NCBI RefSeq assembly: GCF_010020825.1
Contig: NZ_JAACJE010000001.1
Location: 124,001-188,000, forward strand
Reading direction: 5' to 3'
Length of the DNA: 64,000 nt
From: Acidovorax sp. 210-6
GTDB lineage: Bacteria > Pseudomonadota > Gammaproteobacteria > Burkholderiales > Burkholderiaceae_C
Part shown: positions 23,582-33,055 of the stretch, piece after piece
Position numbering within the stretch: the stretch's first letter is position 1
Layout of the letters: each line of letters opens with the position of its first letter
The notes under the pieces: model-generated
What the model saw: the letters and a program-made list of their open reading frames with translations, nothing else
The model's database searches: none
What the model was told of the DNA's origin: nothing
Program-made: the position numbers and the translations under genes

Positions 23582-25006
23582 ATGTGTCCAGAATTTCCTC
23601 AGTGGTTCCGCCTGTTTTCTAAAAAAACCTGGTTTGGCGCCAGTTTATGGGTCGTCATTGCGGTCGTATTGTGGTCCAGTGAAGGGCCCTCTATCAATAC
23701 GGGTGACTGGGATCGCGTGACTGTGCCTGCCGGATTTTTGGCGCCCTCTTGGGAACCCATGCAAGCACAGTATTCGCTGGGTGCTTCGGCGCAAATTACC
23801 AATAACAGCAGCATGGGCGTTTTGCTCAGCACCATGGGTTGGATCATACAGCGCGTGGGACAAACTACTTTGCTGACAGCACCCATCTTTTTGGCCTTGG
23901 CATCGGCAATGGCGGTCGGGGTTTTTTTTCTCGCCCACCAAAAGCGGGAACCTTCCGGTCTTCTGGCGTTGAGCATTTTTTTTCTGGCTCTGCTGTGCTA
24001 TGCGGTTTATCTCAAATCATTCTATGGTGAGGCGTTGGTCTTGGCTTTGGTGCCGGTGCTATGTGTTGGCATAAGGCAGTTGGTGTTGGAGAACAAGGCC
24101 TTGCTTTTTACGTTGAGCGCGGTGGTTGTTCTTTATGCAAAGCAGCAAATGATTTTTGTTGCTCCTGTTATTTTGATTCTGTTGCTCAGAAACATGTGGC
24201 TGCATGGGGCGGCCAATCCAAGGCTCTGGGCCTCCTTGTTTTGCATTATTTCTGTTTGTGCCATGCTTTTGAGGGCACATCCTGAAAACAAGGCGCCAAA
24301 TCAATACAACCGCTATTTCAACGGTGTGGGTTGGAGTCTTTTGCAGTCGTCCAACTGGCCTGCACAGCGGTTTGAAGAGCGACACCCATATTTCTACCAG
24401 CACCAACAGCAGCTCAAAACCCTGTTCCCTGACGCATTGCCACATTACAACTACCTGGGGACTTCGTACTTGCCCACAGCCAGCACCTTGTTGGATACGG
24501 CCCGGCGCTCAGACAGCACCGACGCGCAGAAGACGCAGGCGCAGGACCTTTTTGATCAGCTTGTCGTCCAAGGCCGTCCGGATGTCTATCTGTTGACCTT
24601 GGTGCAACACCCGGTGATTTTGTGGCGGCTGGTAAAAAATACCTATCTGACCTTGGTGCGCTCAAACTATGCTGTCGACTACACCCGCTCAGGATTACGT
24701 CTGGCTCCAGCAGTAGCACAGGTTCTGATCAATGCACAAACCCTGCTCGCCCGTATGTTTGGCTGGGTATTTGTCGTGACGCTCCTGATGGCGCTGGTGT
24801 ACCGTAGATCGCTGTTCTCCGCTGCGATTGCTGTATGGATGCTGCTCGCGCCTTTGGCGGTAGTGGCGGGCGACGGGTACTTTGAGTTCGAAAAGCATAT
24901 GACAGCTTTTTTCGTATTTTTACCCTGCGCTGTGATGGCCGTCATATTGAGATCGCCCCAGGCATCCGCTGCCTCACCTTCCGAAAACGGCCTCCCACAA
25001 GGCTAG
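23582..25006 (+). CDS. Polytopic membrane protein, candidate GT-C glycosyltransferase of the arabinose islet
   Basis: A 474-residue protein with about nine hydrophobic segments: one near 18-36, a cluster over about 90-235, and more at about 390-460. A soluble loop spans roughly 240-375 (NRYFNGVGWSLLQSSNWPAQ). The first loop after helix 1 has NTGDWDRVTVPAG, in the place where GT-C enzymes keep an acidic catalytic residue. I know no named family. It directly follows gtrA-dprE1-dprE2, the position held by the arabinosyltransferase aftA in mycobacteria, so use of a polyprenyl-arabinose donor is inferred. Base composition is lower in GC than its neighbours. No ribosome site is seen before ATG 23582. 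Its last 11 codons overlap the end of glnE. Confidence 0.68.
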   Translation: MCPEFPQWFRLFSKKTWFGASLWVVIAVVLWSSEGPSINTGDWDRVTVPAGFLAPSWEPMQAQYSLGASAQITNNSSMGVLLSTMGWIIQRVGQTTLLTAPIFLALASAMAVGVFFLAHQKREPSGLLALSIFFLALLCYAVYLKSFYGEALVLALVPVLCVGIRQLVLENKALLFTLSAVVVLYAKQQMIFVAPVILILLLRNMWLHGAANPRLWASLFCIISVCAMLLRAHPENKAPNQYNRYFNGVGWSLLQSSNWPAQRFEERHPYFYQHQQQLKTLFPDALPHYNYLGTSYLPTASTLLDTARRSDSTDAQKTQAQDLFDQLVVQGRPDVYLLTLVQHPVILWRLVKNTYLTLVRSNYAVDYTRSGLRLAPAVAQVLINAQTLLARMFGWVFVVTLLMALVYRRSLFSAAIAVWMLLAPLAVVAGDGYFEFEKHMTAFFVFLPCAVMAVILRSPQASAASPSENGLPQG

Positions 25007-27727
25007 CACCGCTGCTTGTTCCGTTTGTAGTTCTGCCTGCGGCCGCTGCGTAGGCACTTCGTCCAGCCGCGCACGGTGTTGTACGCGGCGCAGTTCGCGG
25101 TAGGCGCTGGCAGCTGCCTGGCCTACGCCGGGGGGCAGCAGGCCTGCGGCCTCTGCGCGCTGCAGCAGGGCGATGTTGCCCACGTTGTCCACCAGCTCGG
25201 GGTGGGCTGCGGATTGCGACAGCACCAGGTACTGCACGGCGAATTCGGCGTCCACCATGCCGCCGGGGCTGTGCTTGACGTCGAACTGTCCCTCGGGTGC
25301 GGGGTGCGCTGCGCGCACGCGCTCGCGCATGGCGTGGATTTCCTGGCGCAGTGCTGCTGGATCGCGTTCTGCCGTGATCACTGCCTTGCGCACGGCGTCA
25401 AAGCGTTCGCGCAACGGGGGCTGGGTGGCTGCGGCGTCGCTGGGCAGGTCTTCGCTGCCCAGCACAAAGCGGGCGCGTGTCATGGCCTGGTGTTCCCAGG
25501 TCCAGGCGGTGTTGCTGCCGCGCTGTTGCTGGTACTTGGCATAGGCCTCGAAGCTGGTGACCAGCAGGCCGGAGTTGCCGTTGGGGCGGAGTTGGGTATC
25601 GATCTCGAACAGGTCGCCTTCGCCCGTCTTGACGGTGAGCCAGTTGATGAGCTTGCGCACGAAGGCGGCGTAGATCTCGGGTGCGCGTTCGTCGTCATCG
25701 TCGAACACGAACACGATATCGAGGTCGCTGCCGTAGCCCAGCTCTTTGCCGCCGAGCTTGCCGTAGCCAATGATGCCGAACTGCGGCGTGTCGCGGTGGC
25801 GTTGCTTGAGGCGGCTCCAGCACCATTGGGCGGTGATGCGCAGCACGCTGTCGGCCAGCAGCGAGAGGTCGTCGGCCACCTGTTCCACGGTGATGCGGCC
25901 CTCCACGTCGCGCGCCAGGGTGCGGAAGGTTTCCGCATGGTGCGCGCGGCGCAGCAGGTTGAGCAGGGCCTCGTCGTCGTCTTCCTGGGTCGAGCGCAGG
26001 GAGGCCAGGCGCAGTTGCAGGTCACGCTCGAAGTCGGCGGCCACAAAGCGTTCCGACAGCAACTGGCTGCCGGCCAGCTCGTCGATGACGCCGGGGTGCT
26101 GCAGCAGGTAGCGTGCGGGCCAGCGGGCGGCGCCCAGCAGGTGCAGCAGTTGTTCGTGTACGGCGGGGCGCTCCAGCAGCAGGGCCAGGTAGCTTTCGCG
26201 GCGCATCAGTGGCTCCAGCCAGTTGACCAGGCGCACGGCGGCTTCTTCGCCCACGCGGCCTTCGCGCACCCATTGGGCCGTGCGCTGCACCAGGCGCAGC
26301 AATCGCCCCCGGGCCTCTTCGCGCAGAGCGGCCACGCGGGGGTGGTTGCGCCACTCGGCCACGCGTTCGTGCAGCAGGGGGGGGAGCTGTTCGAGCAGGC
26401 TTTCCAGCTCGGGTGTGCTGGCTGCACCGTTGGCGGAGCCGCCGTTGCAGCCATTGCATTTCTTGGGTTCTTCGGCGCCCAGCAGCGTGTCGAACTCCTG
26501 CGCCACCAGTTCGCGGTGCAGGTTCAGTTCGTGCAGGAATGCAGGGCAGTCGGGGTAACCCATGGTCTGGGCGATCCAGGTCAGGTCGTCATCGCGCGTG
26601 GGCAGGACATGGGTCTGCTGGTCGTCCAGGTACTGGATGCGGTGCTCCACCTGGCGCAGGAAGGTGTAGGCGCGCGCCAGGGCCTGTGCAGACTGCGGTG
26701 GCATGAGGCCTGCGGTCGCCAGGCGTTGCAAGGCGTCCAGCGTGGGGCGGCGGCGCAGCTCTGGGAACTGCCCGCCGCGCACCACCTGCAACAGTTGCAC
26801 GGTGAACTCGATTTCGCGGATGCCCCCGCGCGAGAGTTTGACGTCGTTGGCGCGCTCGGGGTGGCCTGCGCTGCGCTTGGTGGCGTGTTCGCGGATCTGG
26901 CGGTGCAGGCTGCGCAGGGACTCGAACACGTTGTAGTCCAGGTAGCGCCGGAACACAAAGGGCAGCACCACACCGCGCAAGGCCTGCACGGCCGTACCGG
27001 CAATGCTGTCGCTGGGCGCAACCACGCGGCTCTTGAGCCAGGCAAAGCGTTCCCATTCGCGGCCTTGCACCTGCAGGTATTCCTCCAGCGCTGCCAGCGA
27101 TACGGCGGGCGGCCCCGAGTTGCCGTTGGGCCGCAGCGCCAGGTCCATGCGGAAGACGCAGCCATGCTCGGTGGTGTCGCCCACCGTGGTGTGGATGAGC
27201 CGGGCCACGCGGGCAAAGTATTCGGGGTTGGAGATGCGCCCGCGCCCGTCGGGGGTGCCGCTGGTTTCGCCGTCGTGCTCGTACACGTAGATCAGGTCGA
27301 TGTCACTGGACACGTTGAGTTCGCGTGCGCCCAGCTTGCCCATGCCGATGATCCAGAACTCGACCGGCTGGCCTTCGGGGCCGCAGGGGTGGCCGTGGCG
27401 GCTGTCCAGTTCGGCGCGGGCCTGGCGGCAGGCCTGGTCGAGCGCGATCTCTGCCAGCTCGGTCGTTGCCTGGGTGATGGTGGCCAGCGGCGCCTGGGCG
27501 CAGCAGTCCAGCTCGATGAGGCGCGCCATGACCAGTTGGCGCAGGATGCGCAGTGCTGCGGGCAGGGGCTGGCCGCGCTCCTGCAGCGCCGCCAATGTCT
27601 GCAGCATGCTGGCGCGCACCGGTGCGCCCGGCGGCAGCAGGGACCATTCGTCGGCATAGCGGCGCTGCAGGCGTTGGTAAAAGCGCGAGTGCAGGGCCGG
27701 GTCGAGGGTGGGGGCGGCGGTGGTCAC
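24974..27727 (-). CDS. glnE: Bifunctional glutamine synthetase adenylyltransferase/deadenylase GlnE
   Basis: It controls glutamine synthetase by adding or removing AMP on a Tyr, in response to PII and glutamine. Two nucleotidyltransferase domains are visible: IIGMGKLGARELNVSSDIDL in the N-terminal half and GIIGYGKLGGKELGYGSDLD in the C-terminal half, each with the G-S-D-x-D metal motif, followed by GlnD-like helical domains (SRGGIREIEF, SPGGMVDAEF). The frame is open to 27826, but homology-like sequence begins near TAAPTLDPALHSRFYQRLQR, so GTG 27727 is suggested (917 residues); an earlier start is possible. A small insertion KKCNGCNGG lies in the central linker. Confidence 0.92.
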   Translation of the reverse strand: MTTAAPTLDPALHSRFYQRLQRRYADEWSLLPPGAPVRASMLQTLAALQERGQPLPAALRILRQLVMARLIELDCCAQAPLATITQATTELAEIALDQACRQARAELDSRHGHPCGPEGQPVEFWIIGMGKLGARELNVSSDIDLIYVYEHDGETSGTPDGRGRISNPEYFARVARLIHTTVGDTTEHGCVFRMDLALRPNGNSGPPAVSLAALEEYLQVQGREWERFAWLKSRVVAPSDSIAGTAVQALRGVVLPFVFRRYLDYNVFESLRSLHRQIREHATKRSAGHPERANDVKLSRGGIREIEFTVQLLQVVRGGQFPELRRRPTLDALQRLATAGLMPPQSAQALARAYTFLRQVEHRIQYLDDQQTHVLPTRDDDLTWIAQTMGYPDCPAFLHELNLHRELVAQEFDTLLGAEEPKKCNGCNGGSANGAASTPELESLLEQLPPLLHERVAEWRNHPRVAALREEARGRLLRLVQRTAQWVREGRVGEEAAVRLVNWLEPLMRRESYLALLLERPAVHEQLLHLLGAARWPARYLLQHPGVIDELAGSQLLSERFVAADFERDLQLRLASLRSTQEDDDEALLNLLRRAHHAETFRTLARDVEGRITVEQVADDLSLLADSVLRITAQWCWSRLKQRHRDTPQFGIIGYGKLGGKELGYGSDLDIVFVFDDDDERAPEIYAAFVRKLINWLTVKTGEGDLFEIDTQLRPNGNSGLLVTSFEAYAKYQQQRGSNTAWTWEHQAMTRARFVLGSEDLPSDAAATQPPLRERFDAVRKAVITAERDPAALRQEIHAMRERVRAAHPAPEGQFDVKHSPGGMVDAEFAVQYLVLSQSAAHPELVDNVGNIALLQRAEAAGLLPPGVGQAAASAYRELRRVQHRARLDEVPTQRPQAELQTEQAAVLALWEAVFGR

Positions 27728-27815
27728 AGTGGTGGGCGACAAGACGGCTGGAAAACAAGTGCCAGGGAGAAGGAACCGGCACCGGGGGTGCGGGTCATAA
27801 TCCCGGCCACATCCA

Positions 27816-30800
27816 ATGCCTGCCATGAACGTGCCTGTTGCCCATCCGACGCGCCTGCTCCGAACGATGGCATGGCTCGCCCGTTGGTCGCTGGGGCTGT
27901 TGCTGGGTGTGGCATTGCTGATGGCGGTGGCCTGGGGGGCGCTGCATGGCTGGATTGTGCCGCGTATCGGAAATTACCGTGCGCAGCTGCAAGAGCAGGC
28001 CACGCAGGTGCTGGGGGTACCGGTGCGACTGGGCACGGTGACGGCGCGCACCGAAGGCTTGATCCCGACTGTGGAGCTCGGAGATGTGGCCTTGCTCGAC
28101 CCCCAGGGGCGTGAGGCACTGCGCCTGCCGCGGGTGGTGCTGGCGCTCTCGCCCCGGTCGCTGTGGAAATTCGGTTTCGAGCAGCTGTACATCGACAGCC
28201 CCGAGCTGGACATCCGGCGCACGCCCGAAGGGCGCATCCTGCTGGCCGGGTTGGAGTTGCCCGACCAGGGGCCGAACGACGGGGCGGCCGCCGACTGGTT
28301 TTTCTCGCAACCGGAACTCGTCATCCGCGGAGGTACGCTGCGCTGGACCGATGAGCTGCGCGGCGCGCCGCCCTTGGCGCTGCGGGATGTGGACATCGTG
28401 GTGCGCAACGGCAACTGGCGCCACAGCCTGCGCATCGACGCTACGCCGCCGCCCGAATGGGGCGATCGATTCACGCTGGTGGGGCGGTTCCGCCAGCCAC
28501 TGCTGAGCACCCACAGCGGGCGCTGGCAGGACTGGAGTGGGCAGTTGTACGCCCAGTTTGCGCGGGTCGATGTCTCGCGCCTGCACCGCCATGTCGACCT
28601 GGGCATTGCCGTGGCACAGGGGCGCGGGGCGGTGCGTGCCTGGGTGGATGTCGAGCGCGGCCAGTGGATGGGCGGCACTGTGGACCTGGCGCTGGCCGAT
28701 GTGAACACCACCCTGGCCGAGACACTCCAGCCCCTGGTGCTGCCCTCGGTGCAGGGCCGCCTGGGGGCGCGGCGTCTGGCGGGGGGCATGGAGGTTTCGA
28801 CCCAGGACCTGCAGTTCACCGCCGACGACGGGCTGCGCTGGCCCGGTGGCAATGCCCGCATCAAGCACACCGAGGCGCGCAAGGGCCACCCCGAGCAGGG
28901 GGAGTTCCAGGCCGACCGGCTGGACCTGGCCCTGCTGGCGCGCATCGCCGACCGCCTGCCACTGGACGCCCAGGCACACCAGGCACTGCGCACCTACGTG
29001 CCCCAGGGCCTGGTGGAAGCCATCGAAGCGCGCTGGCAGGGGCCGCTGACCGCCCCCCGCAGCTACCAGGCACGTGGGCGTGTGTCGGGCCTGTCGCTGG
29101 CGGGCAGGCCGCAGCCCACCGAGGTGAATGGTGCGCAGGCCCAGGCGATCGGGTTGCGTGGCGCGACCATGGACTTCGACCTGACGCAGCAGGGCGGCTC
29201 GGCCACGGTGTCCATGGAGCAGGGTGCCCTGGTGTTGCCGGGGGTGTTTGAAGAGCCAGTGCTGCCGCTGGACCAGTTCCACGCCAGCGTGCAATGGCAG
29301 ATCGACGGCGAGCGCATCGGCCTGCAGATCAGCGACGCACGCTTTGCCAATGCCGATGCCCAGGGCGTGGCCCGCGCCAGTTGGCAGACCAGCGATCCGG
29401 CGCGTTCGGGCAGCCGCTCTCGCTTTCCGGGGGTGTTGGACCTCAGCGGCACACTCGAACGCGCCGACGGTACGCGCGTGCACCGCTACCTGCCACTGTC
29501 CATCCCGCCCGATGCACGCCACTATGTGCGCGACGCGGTGCTGGCAGGCAATGCCAGCGATGTGCAGTTCCGCGTGCGCGGCGACCTGTACGACATGCCC
29601 TTCAACGACCCGCGCCAGGGCGAGTTTCGCATCGCGGCCAAGGTGCGCGATGTGACCTTTGGTTTCGTGCCGCCGCGCCTGCAGCCCGCAGGCGAGTCGC
29701 CCTGGCCCGTGCTGGTGCAGTTGGGCGGGGAGCTGATCTTTGAGCGCTCGTCCATGCGCGTGCGCGACGCCAGCGGGCGCTTTGAGGGCCGCCCCGGCCT
29801 GCAGGCCAGCAAGGTGCAGGCCGAGATTCCCGACCTGGCCCACACCGTGGTGGGCGTGAGCGCCGATGCGCGCGGTCCCCTGCCTGAACTGCTGGCGCTG
29901 ATGAAGGCCTCACCCCTGTCGGCCATGACCGGCCACGCCCTGGACGATGCCCAGGGCAGTGGCAATGCCGACCTTCGGCTGAAGCTGGAGCTGCCGATCA
30001 GCGATATGCACAAGTCGCGCGTGCAGGGAGCGCTCACCCTGGCAGGCAACGACCTGCGCATCACGCCCGACACCCCGGCGCTGGCGCGCACGCGTGGTAC
30101 GGTGCAGTTCAGTGAGACCGGCTTTGCCCTTGCGGGCGTGCAGGCCCGTGCGCTGGGGGGCGATGTGCGCCTGGAAGGCGGCATGCGCCCGCCCCCCGCA
30201 GGCCCTGCGGCGCTGGAGGCGCCCCTGCTGCAATTGCGCGCCCAGGGCACCGCCAGTGCCGAAGGGCTGCGCCAGGCACGCGAGCTCGGCGTACTGGCCC
30301 AACTGGCCCAGAAGGCCACGGGAACCACCCCCTACAGCCTGGGGTTTGCCGTGCGCAGGGGTGTGCCCGAGCTGCAGGTCAGCACCAGCCTGCAAGGCAT
30401 GGCGCTGGCCTTGCCCGCACCGCTGGGCAAGGCGGCCGAGTCGGCCTTGCCGGTGCGCTTCGAGAACCAGGTCACACGCGCGTCGCTGGCGCCTGCGCCC
30501 AACGGCGCGGCGGTGCCCTTGCAGGACCGACTGGTGTTGCGTGTGGAAGGCGTGGGCGCGGTGGACTACTTGCGTGACTGGGTGGGCGGAACGTCCCAGG
30601 TGGTCAATGGCTCCGTCACGCTCGGCCTGGGCTCTCAGGAGGGAACCCCCACGCCGGAGCGCGGCGTGGCCGCCAACCTCCAGCTGGGCGATGTGGATGT
30701 GGATACCTGGCAGGCATTGCTGGCGGGCACCCCGGCGCAGGGCGGAAAGGACGCCGCCAGCACGCTGCAGGACTATCTGCCCAACGTGCTGGCCCTGCGT

Positions 30801-31952
30801 GCCCGCTCGGTGACCGCGCAGGGGCGCACCCTGCACGACGTGGTGGTGGGCGGATCGCGCCAGGGCCTGGTCTGGCGCGCCAACCTCGACGCCCGTGAAC
30901 TCGGCGGCTACGTGGAGTACCGCCAGGCGCAGGCGCCCGATGCAGGCAGTGCCCGCCTGCACGCCCGCCTGGCGCGCATGTCCATGCCGCAAAGCGCTGC
31001 CACGCAGGTGGAGGCCATGCTGGACGCGCAGCCGTCCAGCCTGCCCGCGCTGGACATCGTGGTGGACGACTTCGAGCTGCGCGGGCGCCGCCTGGGGCGC
31101 CTGGAAGTCGAGGCCCAGAACCGGGCACTTGATGGCGGCCAGCGCGAGTGGCGGCTGGCCAAGTTCAACCTGATCACTCCCGAGGCCCAGTTCCAGGCCA
31201 GCGGGAACTGGGCTTCGCTCCAGGCACCGGGGCTGGCAACGGGCGCGGCCGCCCCCCGGCGCACGGTGCTCAATTTCCGGCTCGACATCCAGGACGCCGG
31301 GCAACTGTTGGAGCGCCTGGGTCAGAGCGGTGCGCTGCGCCGCGGCAAGGGACGCATGGAAGGCATGGTGGCCTGGCGCGGCGCGCCCGTCAGCCCCGAC
31401 TACGCGACCATGACCGGCCAGGTGCAGCTGGCCATTGAAGCAGGCCAGTTCCTCAAGGCCGACCCCGGTCTGGCCAAGCTCCTGGGCGTGCTCAGCCTGC
31501 AGGCGCTGCCCCGGCGGCTGACGCTGGACTTCCGCGACGTGTTCAGCGAGGGCTTCAGCTTTGACTTTGTGCGTGGTGACGTGCGCATCGACCAGGGGGT
31601 GGCCATGACCAACAACCTGCAAATGAAGGGCGTGAACGCCGCCGTGCTGATGGAGGGCCGCGCCGACATCGAACGCGAAACCCAGGATCTGCATGTGGTG
31701 GTGGTGCCCGAGATCAACGCCATGACCGCCTCGCTCGTGGCCACGGCCATCAACCCCCTGATCGGGCTGGGCAGCTTTCTGGCGCAAATGGCCTTGCGTG
31801 GCCCGCTGATCGAGGCGGCCACGCAGGAATTCCGTATCGACGGCACCTGGACCGACCCGCGCGTCACGCGCCTGCCACGCCGCGCCCGAGGCGCAGCCAC
31901 CGAGCCGGGGGCCACCACGCCGGCCTCGGACGCCTTACCCGGAGAACGCTGA
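27816..31952 (+). CDS. YhdP family protein (AsmA-like, DUF3971)
   Basis: A 1378-residue protein of the YhdP/TIGR02099 type. A single N-terminal membrane helix (WSLGLLLGVALLMAVAWGAL) anchors a very large periplasmic part rich in beta strands, with DUF3971 in the middle and an AsmA_2-like C-terminus (LGVLSLQALPRRLTLDFRDV, MEGRADIERETQDLHVVVVP). YhdP, TamB and YdbH form bridges for phospholipid transport to the outer membrane. ATG 27816 or 27825 could start it; neither has a clear ribosome site. It is divergent from glnE and coupled to the amidase gene by TGATG. Confidence 0.9.
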   Translation: MPAMNVPVAHPTRLLRTMAWLARWSLGLLLGVALLMAVAWGALHGWIVPRIGNYRAQLQEQATQVLGVPVRLGTVTARTEGLIPTVELGDVALLDPQGREALRLPRVVLALSPRSLWKFGFEQLYIDSPELDIRRTPEGRILLAGLELPDQGPNDGAAADWFFSQPELVIRGGTLRWTDELRGAPPLALRDVDIVVRNGNWRHSLRIDATPPPEWGDRFTLVGRFRQPLLSTHSGRWQDWSGQLYAQFARVDVSRLHRHVDLGIAVAQGRGAVRAWVDVERGQWMGGTVDLALADVNTTLAETLQPLVLPSVQGRLGARRLAGGMEVSTQDLQFTADDGLRWPGGNARIKHTEARKGHPEQGEFQADRLDLALLARIADRLPLDAQAHQALRTYVPQGLVEAIEARWQGPLTAPRSYQARGRVSGLSLAGRPQPTEVNGAQAQAIGLRGATMDFDLTQQGGSATVSMEQGALVLPGVFEEPVLPLDQFHASVQWQIDGERIGLQISDARFANADAQGVARASWQTSDPARSGSRSRFPGVLDLSGTLERADGTRVHRYLPLSIPPDARHYVRDAVLAGNASDVQFRVRGDLYDMPFNDPRQGEFRIAAKVRDVTFGFVPPRLQPAGESPWPVLVQLGGELIFERSSMRVRDASGRFEGRPGLQASKVQAEIPDLAHTVVGVSADARGPLPELLALMKASPLSAMTGHALDDAQGSGNADLRLKLELPISDMHKSRVQGALTLAGNDLRITPDTPALARTRGTVQFSETGFALAGVQARALGGDVRLEGGMRPPPAGPAALEAPLLQLRAQGTASAEGLRQARELGVLAQLAQKATGTTPYSLGFAVRRGVPELQVSTSLQGMALALPAPLGKAAESALPVRFENQVTRASLAPAPNGAAVPLQDRLVLRVEGVGAVDYLRDWVGGTSQVVNGSVTLGLGSQEGTPTPERGVAANLQLGDVDVDTWQALLAGTPAQGGKDAASTLQDYLPNVLALRARSVTAQGRTLHDVVVGGSRQGLVWRANLDARELGGYVEYRQAQAPDAGSARLHARLARMSMPQSAATQVEAMLDAQPSSLPALDIVVDDFELRGRRLGRLEVEAQNRALDGGQREWRLAKFNLITPEAQFQASGNWASLQAPGLATGAAAPRRTVLNFRLDIQDAGQLLERLGQSGALRRGKGRMEGMVAWRGAPVSPDYATMTGQVQLAIEAGQFLKADPGLAKLLGVLSLQALPRRLTLDFRDVFSEGFSFDFVRGDVRIDQGVAMTNNLQMKGVNAAVLMEGRADIERETQDLHVVVVPEINAMTASLVATAINPLIGLGSFLAQMALRGPLIEAATQEFRIDGTWTDPRVTRLPRRARGAATEPGATTPASDALPGER

Positions 31953-32770
31953 TGAAGATCGCTGCCGTGCAAATGGTCTCCACCCCGCGCTGGGCCGACA
32001 ACCAGGCCAGCGCCCGCGCCCTGCTGGAGCAGGCTGCCGCCCAGGGGGTGGAACTGGCGGTGCTGCCCGAGTACTTTGGCGCCATCGGCGCGCGCGACAC
32101 CGACAAGCTCGCCCTGCGCGAGGCGCCGGGCGAAGGCCCCATGCAGGCTTTCCTGGCCGAAAGCGCCCGTGCGCTGGGCCTGTGGATCGTGGGCGGCACC
32201 GTGCCGCTGGCCACGCCAGACCCGCACAAGGTGCGCAACACTGTGCTGGCGTATGCGCCAAGCGGCGATTGCGTGGCGCGCTACGACAAGATCCATCTGT
32301 TCCGCTTTGACAACGGCAGCGAACGCTACGACGAAGGCAGCGTCATAGAACCGGGCAACGCACCCGTGCAGTTCAGCCTGCACAGCCGCGCGGGCCAGCG
32401 CTGGTGCGTGGGGCTGAGCGTGTGCTACGACCTGCGCTTTCCCGAGCTGTACCGCCAGCACGCCCAGGCAGGCGCCGACCTGCTGCTGGTGCCCAGCGCC
32501 TTCACCTACACCACCGGCCAGGCGCACTGGGAGGTGCTGCTGCGCGCCCGCGCCATCGAGAACCAGGCCTATGTGCTGGCCCCGGCCCAGGGCGGGCGGC
32601 ACGAAACCGGGCGCCGCACCTGGGGACACAGCATGCTGGTCGATGCCTGGGGCAGCGTCCAGGCGCTGCAGACGCAAGGCCCGGGACTGGTGGTGGGCAC
32701 GCTGGACGCACAGCACCTGCAGCAGGTGCGCGCGCAACTGCCTGCGCTCACGCACCGGGTGTTGAAGTGA
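31952..32770 (+). CDS. Carbon-nitrogen hydrolase (nitrilase superfamily, Nit-type amidase)
   Basis: A 272-residue nitrilase-superfamily hydrolase with the Glu-Lys-Cys triad: Glu40 in LPEYFGAIG, Lys113 in RYDKIHLFRFD and Cys158 in CYDLRFPELYR. Close relatives (Nit1/YafV-like) remove deaminated glutathione or act as omega-amidases; deaminated glutathione amidase is the most likely role. The start codon overlaps the YhdP stop. This YhdP-amidase pairing, often followed by TldD, is common in proteobacteria; here mltA follows on the same strand instead. Confidence 0.92.
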   Translation: MKIAAVQMVSTPRWADNQASARALLEQAAAQGVELAVLPEYFGAIGARDTDKLALREAPGEGPMQAFLAESARALGLWIVGGTVPLATPDPHKVRNTVLAYAPSGDCVARYDKIHLFRFDNGSERYDEGSVIEPGNAPVQFSLHSRAGQRWCVGLSVCYDLRFPELYRQHAQAGADLLLVPSAFTYTTGQAHWEVLLRARAIENQAYVLAPAQGGRHETGRRTWGHSMLVDAWGSVQALQTQGPGLVVGTLDAQHLQQVRAQLPALTHRVLK

Positions 32771-32774
32771 AGCA

Positions 32775-32890
32775 TCCCCCTGAGGTGCTGCGCACCTTCC
32801 CCCCTCTCTCCAATCGCTGCGCGATTGGGGAGGGGGGACGCTCCCAGCGCGGCGGGGCGGCCCTTGCGCGGGAGCCCTGGCCTGGGGCGT
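32775..32890. repeat. Dispersed GC-rich repeat, family B, copy 1
   Basis: The stretch begins CCCCCTGAGG, passes CCTTCCCCCCTCTC, a hairpin CCAATCGC/GCGATTGG (about 32811-32829), then GGCGGGGCGGCCCTTGCGCG and CCTGGCCTGGGGCG. Related copies lie at 37214-37300 (inverted) and 44428-44535. All are intergenic. Confidence 0.6.
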
Positions 32891-32941
32891 GCCAGTTTCA
32901 TGCGTCGCGGGTGGTGCAAGCACCCTGAAAACTTGGATGGC

Positions 32942-33055
32942 CTACTTGTCTTCGTCCGGCGGCTCACCTCCGGGCCGCCCCGAAAACATGGTCCACCACA
33001 CGATCAGCACCAGGATCAGCAGCGCTGCCAGGGCTTCAAGCAAAATCAGAACCAT
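32942..33055 (-). CDS. 37-residue single-pass membrane peptide
   Basis: A short reading frame from ATG 33055 to TAG 32942. AGGAG lies ten bases upstream. The product MVLILLEALAALLILVLIVW is one strong membrane helix, followed by WTMFSGRPGGEPPDEDK, a charged tail. It fits in the gap between the amidase and mltA and its start overlaps the mltA start on the other strand by two bases. I do not recognise a named family. The ribosome site and helix make it more than a chance frame, but expression is not shown. Confidence 0.55.
   Translation of the reverse strand: MVLILLEALAALLILVLIVWWTMFSGRPGGEPPDEDK

Noticed and set aside
25076-28114. A 1012-codon plus-strand frame antisense to glnE
   Set aside because: No recognisable domain and it crosses the glnE/YhdP divergent gap; glnE with two nucleotidyltransferase motifs is the real gene.
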